Source: Pseudomonadota bacterium (GTDB taxonomy: Bacteria; Pseudomonadota; Gammaproteobacteria; Steroidobacterales; Steroidobacteraceae). From it: DNA of 64,000 nucleotides. The stretch spans positions 1-64,000 of the forward strand of contig JAJZDW010000005.1 in NCBI GenBank assembly GCA_021851405.1. Direction: 5' to 3'. Positions 59,869-64,000 of this stretch are shown here, one piece after another. Under the pieces are notes generated by a model that saw only the letters and a program-made list of their open reading frames with translations, was not told the DNA's origin and made no database searches. Both the position numbers and the translations under genes were made by a program. The number at the start of each line of letters is the position of its first letter. Positions within the stretch are counted from its first letter, which is position 1.

Positions 59869-61083
59869 ATGAGCACTCCCAACCCCGGCGGGCGGGTTCT
59901 GTCCGGAATGCGGCCCACGGGCCGGCTGCACCTGGGCAACTATCACGGGGCGCTGCGCAACTGGGTGCGCCTGCAGTACGAGTACGAGTGCTACTTCTTC
60001 ATTGCCGACTGGCACATGCTGACCACCGGCTACGAGGACACCGCGCGGCTGCCGGAGTACGTGCACGAGGTGCTGATCGACTGGCTCGCCGCGGGACTGA
60101 ACCCGGGCGTCGCGACGCTGTTCGTGCAGTCGCACGTGCCGGAGCACGCCGAGCTGCACCTGCTGCTCTCGATGATCACCCCGCTCGGCTGGCTCGAGCG
60201 CGTCCCGAGCTACAAGGACCAGCAGGAGCAGCTGAAGGACCGCGATCTGGCCACCTACGGCTTTCTCGGCTACCCGCTGCTGCAGAGCGCGGACATCCTC
60301 GTCTACCGCGCCCATCACGTGCCGGTCGGGGAGGATCAGGTGGCGCACGTGGAGCTCACGCGCGAGACGGCGCGCCGCTTCAACCACCTCTACGGGCGTG
60401 AGCCGGACTTCGAGGAGAAGGTCGAGCGGGCCATCAAGGCCCTCGGCGGGCGCAACACCACGCTCTACCGGCAGCTGCGGCGCAAGTTCCAGGAAGCCGG
60501 TGATCACGAGGCGCTCGAGCGCGCCCGGGCGCTGGTGAGCGGGGTCAGCCGCCTCACCGTGGCCGACCGGGACCGGCTGCTCGGATTCCTCGAGGGCGGC
60601 GGGGTGAGCATCCTGCCCGAGCCGCAGGCGCTGCTCACCGAGACGCCCAAGGTGCCCGGTCTCGACGGGCGCAAGATGTCCAAGTCCTACGGCAACACCA
60701 TCGAGCTGCGCGAGGACCCGCAGTCCGTGACGCGCAAGCTGCGCGCGATGAAGACCGATCCGGCGCGCGCCCGGCGGACCGATCCGGGCGAACCGGAGCG
60801 CTGCCCGGTGTGGGATCTGCACAAGATCTACTCCGCCGAGGAGACGCGCACCTGGGCCGCCGAGGGCTGTCGCTCGGCCGGGATCGGCTGTCTCGAGTGC
60901 AAGCAGCCGGTGATCGACAAGGTCGTCGAGGAAGTCACCGGCATGCGCCGGCGCGCGCAGGAGTACACCGACAATCCCGAGCTGCTGCGCGATGTCATCG
61001 CCGAGGGGGCCGAGAAGGCCCGCGATGCCGCCCGGGAAACGCTCGAAGAAGTGCGTCGCGCGATGCACCTGCGTACCGACTGA
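59869..61083 (+). CDS. trpS: Tryptophanyl-tRNA synthetase, long form with extra cysteine motif
   Basis: A 404-residue class I synthetase charging tRNA(Trp). The HIGH motif is HLGNYHG and the KMSKS motif is GRKMSKSYGN. It is about 70 residues longer than E. coli TrpRS, mainly through an insert of about 65 residues between FNHLYG and the LTETPKVPGLDGRKMSKS block. In the C-terminal domain Cys312, Cys334, Cys341 and Cys344 form C-x21-C-x6-C-x2-C, close to the [4Fe-4S] pattern known from Thermotoga TrpRS. scpA follows after 8 bp. Confidence 0.95.
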   Translation: MSTPNPGGRVLSGMRPTGRLHLGNYHGALRNWVRLQYEYECYFFIADWHMLTTGYEDTARLPEYVHEVLIDWLAAGLNPGVATLFVQSHVPEHAELHLLLSMITPLGWLERVPSYKDQQEQLKDRDLATYGFLGYPLLQSADILVYRAHHVPVGEDQVAHVELTRETARRFNHLYGREPDFEEKVERAIKALGGRNTTLYRQLRRKFQEAGDHEALERARALVSGVSRLTVADRDRLLGFLEGGGVSILPEPQALLTETPKVPGLDGRKMSKSYGNTIELREDPQSVTRKLRAMKTDPARARRTDPGEPERCPVWDLHKIYSAEETRTWAAEGCRSAGIGCLECKQPVIDKVVEEVTGMRRRAQEYTDNPELLRDVIAEGAEKARDAARETLEEVRRAMHLRTD

Positions 61084-61091
61084 TCGCACCG

Positions 61092-62060
61092 ATGAGTCAG
61101 ACGAATCCCGAACCGACGGCCGCCGCAGGCGAAGCGCCGTCCGCGCTCCCGCCGATGACGCCGGAGCAGGTGGAGATGCCCTTCGCGATGGTCAACGGCG
61201 AGCCGGTGACCGAGCTGCCGCGCGACCTGTACATCCCGCCGCAGGCCCTCGAGGTGTTTCTCGAGGCCTTCGAGGGGCCGCTCGATCTGCTGCTGTACCT
61301 GATTCGGCGGCAGAACCTGGATATCCTCGACATTCCGCTGGCGGAGATCACCCGCCAGTACATGCGCTACATCGAGCTGATGCAGGATCTGCAGCTCGAG
61401 CTCGCCGGGGAGTACCTGGTGATGGCCGCGACGCTCGCGGAGATCAAATCGCGCATGCTCCTGCCGCGGCCGAAGAGTGCCGCGGGCGACGGCGAGGAGG
61501 ATCCGCGCGCCGAGCTGGTCCGCCGCCTGCAGGAATACGAGCGATTCAAGCGCGCCGCGGAGAGCATCGATGCGCTGGCGCGCCTGGAGCGCGATCACTT
61601 CGTGGCGGGCGCGGAGCTGCGCGACCGCCAGGTGGTGCGCACGCTGCCGGAGGTGACGCTGAAGGAGATGCTGCTGGCGTTCCAGGAAGTCGTGGTGCGC
61701 TCCGAGATGTTCGCGCATCATCACATCCAGCGCGAGGCACTCTCGGTGCGCGAGCGCATGGGCCACATCCTCTCCAGTCTCGAGCACGACGGGTTCGTCG
61801 AGTTCGTGCGGCTGTTCACGCCCGAAGAGGGCCGCATGGGGGTCACGGTGACCTTCATGGCGATCCTCGAGCTGGTGCGCGAGGGTCTGATCGACATCGT
61901 GCAGTCCGAACCGTATGCGCCCCTGCACGTACGGTCCGGCAAACCCGCGCTGCGCGTGGTGGGCGGCGAGGAGGCGCAAGCGCCGCCCGCCGAGGATGAG
62001 CTGGGCGCGTTTGCGGATGAGACTGAGGCTCCCGATAGCGAAGAGAATGCTGATGATTGA
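61092..62060 (+). CDS. scpA: Segregation and condensation protein A (kleisin)
   Basis: A 322-residue kleisin bridging SMC heads with ScpB. Family blocks: VFLEAFEGPLDLLLYLIRRQ, NLDILDIPLAEITRQYMRYI, GEYLVMAATLAEIKSRMLLP, and the C-terminal winged helix FVEFVRLFTPEEGRMGVTVT. About 45 extra residues precede the conserved start. Overlaps scpB by 8 bases. Confidence 0.95.
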   Translation: MSQTNPEPTAAAGEAPSALPPMTPEQVEMPFAMVNGEPVTELPRDLYIPPQALEVFLEAFEGPLDLLLYLIRRQNLDILDIPLAEITRQYMRYIELMQDLQLELAGEYLVMAATLAEIKSRMLLPRPKSAAGDGEEDPRAELVRRLQEYERFKRAAESIDALARLERDHFVAGAELRDRQVVRTLPEVTLKEMLLAFQEVVVRSEMFAHHHIQREALSVRERMGHILSSLEHDGFVEFVRLFTPEEGRMGVTVTFMAILELVREGLIDIVQSEPYAPLHVRSGKPALRVVGGEEAQAPPAEDELGAFADETEAPDSEENADD

Positions 62061-62985
62061 ATCGTATGTGAGGAACGTGATCGAGGCGGCGTTGCTCGCC
62101 GCCGGACGGCCGCTGACGCTCGCGGAGCTCGGGCAGCTGTTCGATGAGCCTTCGCGCCCGGATGATGCGACGCTCGGTGCGGCACTCGAGCAGCTCGCGG
62201 CGGACTACGCCGAGCGGGCCATCGAGGTCAAGCACACCGCCTCGGGGTGGCGCGTGCAGGTGCGCCGCGAGTTTGCCGCCGAAGTCTCGCGGCTCTGGCC
62301 GGAGCGGCCGGCGCGCTACTCGCGCGCGCTGCTCGAGACGCTGGCGCTGATCGCCTACCGCCAGCCGATCACCCGCGGGGAGATCGAGGATGTGCGCGGC
62401 GTGGCGGTCAATCCCAACATCGTCAAGACATTGCTCGAGCGCAACTGGGTGCGCGTGGTCGGCCAGCGCGACGTGCCGGGCCGGCCGGAACTGCTCGGCA
62501 CGACGCGGGAGTTTCTGGATTATTTCGGGCTCTCGGGCCTCGATGACCTGCCGCCGCTCGCCGAGCTCAAGGCGCTGACGGATCTGAACCTGCAGCTCGA
62601 TCTGGCGGCGAGTGCCGCGGCGCCCGCGGGTGCTGCACCGCCGGACGCAGCGCCTGCGCAGGCGGGCGGGGATGGCGAGGCGCAGGTGCAGGCCTCGAGC
62701 GAACCGGGCACACCCGCACCGGCTCCGCCGGACCGCCCTGAGGGCGAGAGACCCGCGTCCGAGCCGCACCCTGGCGACTTCGACGAGGCGCCGCTCAGCG
62801 GTGCGGCGGAGGACCTCGAGGCGGCGGCTGATCCACAGCAGGACGCGCTCGACCCGGACGCCGACCTGCAGGCGGCGCCCGAGGGCGGCGAGCCGGTGGC
62901 GCAGGTCGAGGAGGACGCCGCGAACGAGGAGCGGGACGCGCCGCCTCGAAAGATGCTGGCCAGTGCGGACGGGGAGTGCGACTGA
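62053..62985 (+). CDS. scpB: Segregation and condensation protein B
   Basis: A 310-residue winged-helix partner of ScpA. The first 185 residues hold the conserved part (IEAALLAAGRPLTLAELGQL, SRALLETLALIAYRQPITRG, VNPNIVKTLLERNWVRVVG). The remaining 125 are an Ala/Pro/Glu/Asp-rich acidic tail without similarity. The ATG at 62053 with agag upstream is preferred over 62047. rluB follows after one base. Confidence 0.95.
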   Translation: MIESYVRNVIEAALLAAGRPLTLAELGQLFDEPSRPDDATLGAALEQLAADYAERAIEVKHTASGWRVQVRREFAAEVSRLWPERPARYSRALLETLALIAYRQPITRGEIEDVRGVAVNPNIVKTLLERNWVRVVGQRDVPGRPELLGTTREFLDYFGLSGLDDLPPLAELKALTDLNLQLDLAASAAAPAGAAPPDAAPAQAGGDGEAQVQASSEPGTPAPAPPDRPEGERPASEPHPGDFDEAPLSGAAEDLEAAADPQQDALDPDADLQAAPEGGEPVAQVEEDAANEERDAPPRKMLASADGECD

Positions 62986-62986
62986 C

Positions 62987-63802
62987 GTGCGAACCCGACG
63001 TCCGTCGCGACGGACTGCGACCCGCACCGAGCCGCAAGGTACGCCGGAGCGGCTGCAGAAAGTGCTCGCGCAGGCCGGGCTCGCCTCGCGCCGCGAGGCC
63101 GAAGACTGGATCCGTGCCGGCCGGCTGACCATCAACGGCGCGCCGGCGAGCCTCGGGGTGCGGGTCGGACCCGGCGACCAGGTGCGCCTCGATGGCCGCC
63201 TGGTGCGCCAACGCGCCCCGGCCGGCGCAGGCCAGGTGTTCATCTATCACCGCTCGAGCGGCGAGCGGCTCGATGCCGCCCCGGAGGATGCGCCCGAGGG
63301 CGTCCCGCTGCTCGATCGCCTGCCCCGCCGGGCCGGCCGGCGGTTCGTGCTGATCAGCCCCATGCCGCGCATCGACGGCGGACTGGAACTGCTCTGCGGG
63401 GACGGCGAGAGCGCCGCGCAGCTGCAACGGCGGGTGCGCCACTGGATCAGCGCCTTCAGCGTCCGGGTGCTCGGGGAGCTGACCGCCGCGCAGCTCGAGG
63501 GGGTGCTTGGCGGAGTCCTCGATCGTGGCGTGCAACTGCGGGTGCTCGGCTGCGAGAGCGCCGGTGGGGAGGGAACCAACCGCTGGTACGCCCTGAAGGT
63601 CGAGGGGGCGAGCGGCAAGGACATCCGTCAGCTCTTTGAGCGTCAGGCCGCACGCGTCAGCCGCGTGCTGCGCACTCAGCTCGGTCCGATACAGCTCGAG
63701 CGCACCCTGCCGCGGGGGCACTTCCGGGCCCTCACGGGCGTGCAGATCGAGGCGTTGCTCGCGCCGCCGGCGCCCTCGAGCGCCCCTTCAGAGACGCTCT
63801 GA
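62987..63802 (+). CDS. rluB: RluB/RsuA-family rRNA pseudouridine synthase, divergent active site
   Basis: A 271-residue protein with an N-terminal S4 RNA-binding domain (RLQKVLAQAGLASRREAEDW, IRAGRLTINGAP) and a pseudouridine synthase fold. The catalytic block reads MPRIDGGLELLCGDGE instead of the usual GRLD-VNT-GLLLLTNDGE: the Asp and Gly-Leu remain but about two residues are missing. The KPxG motif is H-R-S-S-G. The C-terminus (GGEGTNRWYALKVEGASGKD, LPRGHFRALTGVQ) is normal. Location after scpA-scpB is the usual place for rluB. GTG start; activity is uncertain. Confidence 0.82.
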   Translation: MRTRRPSRRTATRTEPQGTPERLQKVLAQAGLASRREAEDWIRAGRLTINGAPASLGVRVGPGDQVRLDGRLVRQRAPAGAGQVFIYHRSSGERLDAAPEDAPEGVPLLDRLPRRAGRRFVLISPMPRIDGGLELLCGDGESAAQLQRRVRHWISAFSVRVLGELTAAQLEGVLGGVLDRGVQLRVLGCESAGGEGTNRWYALKVEGASGKDIRQLFERQAARVSRVLRTQLGPIQLERTLPRGHFRALTGVQIEALLAPPAPSSAPSETL

Positions 63803-64000
63803 GGGCGGCTCGGGACCGAGTTCGCCCGGGGGACGCGCCCGCACGGTGCGCACGGGTTGCTCGATCGGCGCGAGTTCCTCGAGCGGCCCCTCGGCCGGCA
63901 CGCCGAGCTCGCTGAAGCGGCGGGCCTGCGGCAGCACCTGGCGCTCGAGCGAACCGACCGCCGCGTTGTACGCATCGACCGATCCCTCCAGGCGCTGTCC
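63788..64000 (-). CDS. rmuC: DNA recombination protein RmuC, 3' end
   Basis: The last 70 codons of a minus-strand gene running off the right edge. The translated tail GQRLEGSVDAYNAAVGSLER then QVLPQARRFSELGVPAEG, ending PPSERL, matches the C-terminus of RmuC, a DUF805-unrelated nuclease-like protein that limits sequence inversions at repeats. No start codon is in the window. The 3' end overlaps that of rluB by 15 bp in a convergent arrangement. Confidence 0.85.
   Translation of the reverse strand, partial: GQRLEGSVDAYNAAVGSLERQVLPQARRFSELGVPAEGPLEELAPIEQPVRTVRARPPGELGPEPPSERL

Noticed and set aside
59128-61089. 653-codon minus-strand frame opposite yciO and trpS
   Set aside because: No motif or start signal; the sense genes are certain.

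Overview
The window is a 64 kb piece of a high-GC gammaproteobacterial chromosome. The order rimP-nusA-infB-rbfA-truB-rpsO-pnp, the presence of zipA, Hsp15, scpA/scpB and rmuC, and a TonB-linked N-acetylglucosamine (GlcNAc) utilisation cluster resemble the Xanthomonadales/Nevskiales side of the Gammaproteobacteria. That placement is inference from gene content, not a phylogeny. No rRNA, tRNA or CRISPR array was recognised.

Region 1 (1-15518) is mostly carbon metabolism. It opens with the 3' end of a class III alcohol dehydrogenase and two surface lipoproteins (DUF4382-like and DUF4397-like). A GlcNAc/chitin module follows: on the minus strand nagR -> nagB-II -> nagA with ATGA overlaps; on the plus strand a TonB-dependent receptor, a GH18 chitinase, a fused EIIA-HPr-EI phosphotransferase (NagF) and the membrane permease NagE. 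Together they would cut chitin, import and phosphorylate GlcNAc, deacetylate it and deaminate/isomerise it to fructose-6-phosphate. A 19-bp motif shared by both divergent promoters is a candidate NagR operator.

Region 2 (15966-36476) is the remarkable part: two lasso-peptide (RiPP) gene sets side by side. Set 1 has an ECF sigma factor, FecR, an STN-TonB receptor and a secreted S9-type lasso isopeptidase on the plus strand, converging on cyclase C1, fused RRE-protease B1 and a 30-codon precursor A1 on the minus strand. Set 2 has a transposase-derived protein, an ABC exporter, B2, C2 and an STN-TonB receptor on the plus strand, then a 53-codon precursor A2 on the opposite strand, then a second ECF sigma/FecR pair. 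Both precursors were found by hand translation. Both have Thr at leader position -2 and Gly at core position 1. The predicted cores are GIVGQYPEGNLNFGAEQA (ring Gly1-Glu8) and GGLLGFKYDTGMGWQYT (ring Gly1-Asp9). Only set 1 has an isopeptidase and only set 2 has an exporter, so the two may share these parts. Set 1 and the gap after A1 have visibly lower GC than set 2.

Region 3 (36530-64000) is core housekeeping: csrA, a GGDEF protein, serine dehydratase, hslR; the rimP-to-pnp translation/RNA operon behind two tandem intrinsic terminators; gluQ-dksA and queF; smc-zipA-ligA; a parvulin lipoprotein, bolA, a yciO homologue and trpS; scpA-scpB-rluB, and the 3' end of rmuC. Oddities here include a gluQ with no usual start codon ahead of its signature motif, a DksA with one of the four zinc-site cysteines, a TrpRS with an iron-sulfur-type cysteine pattern, and a RluB-like protein with eroded catalytic motifs.
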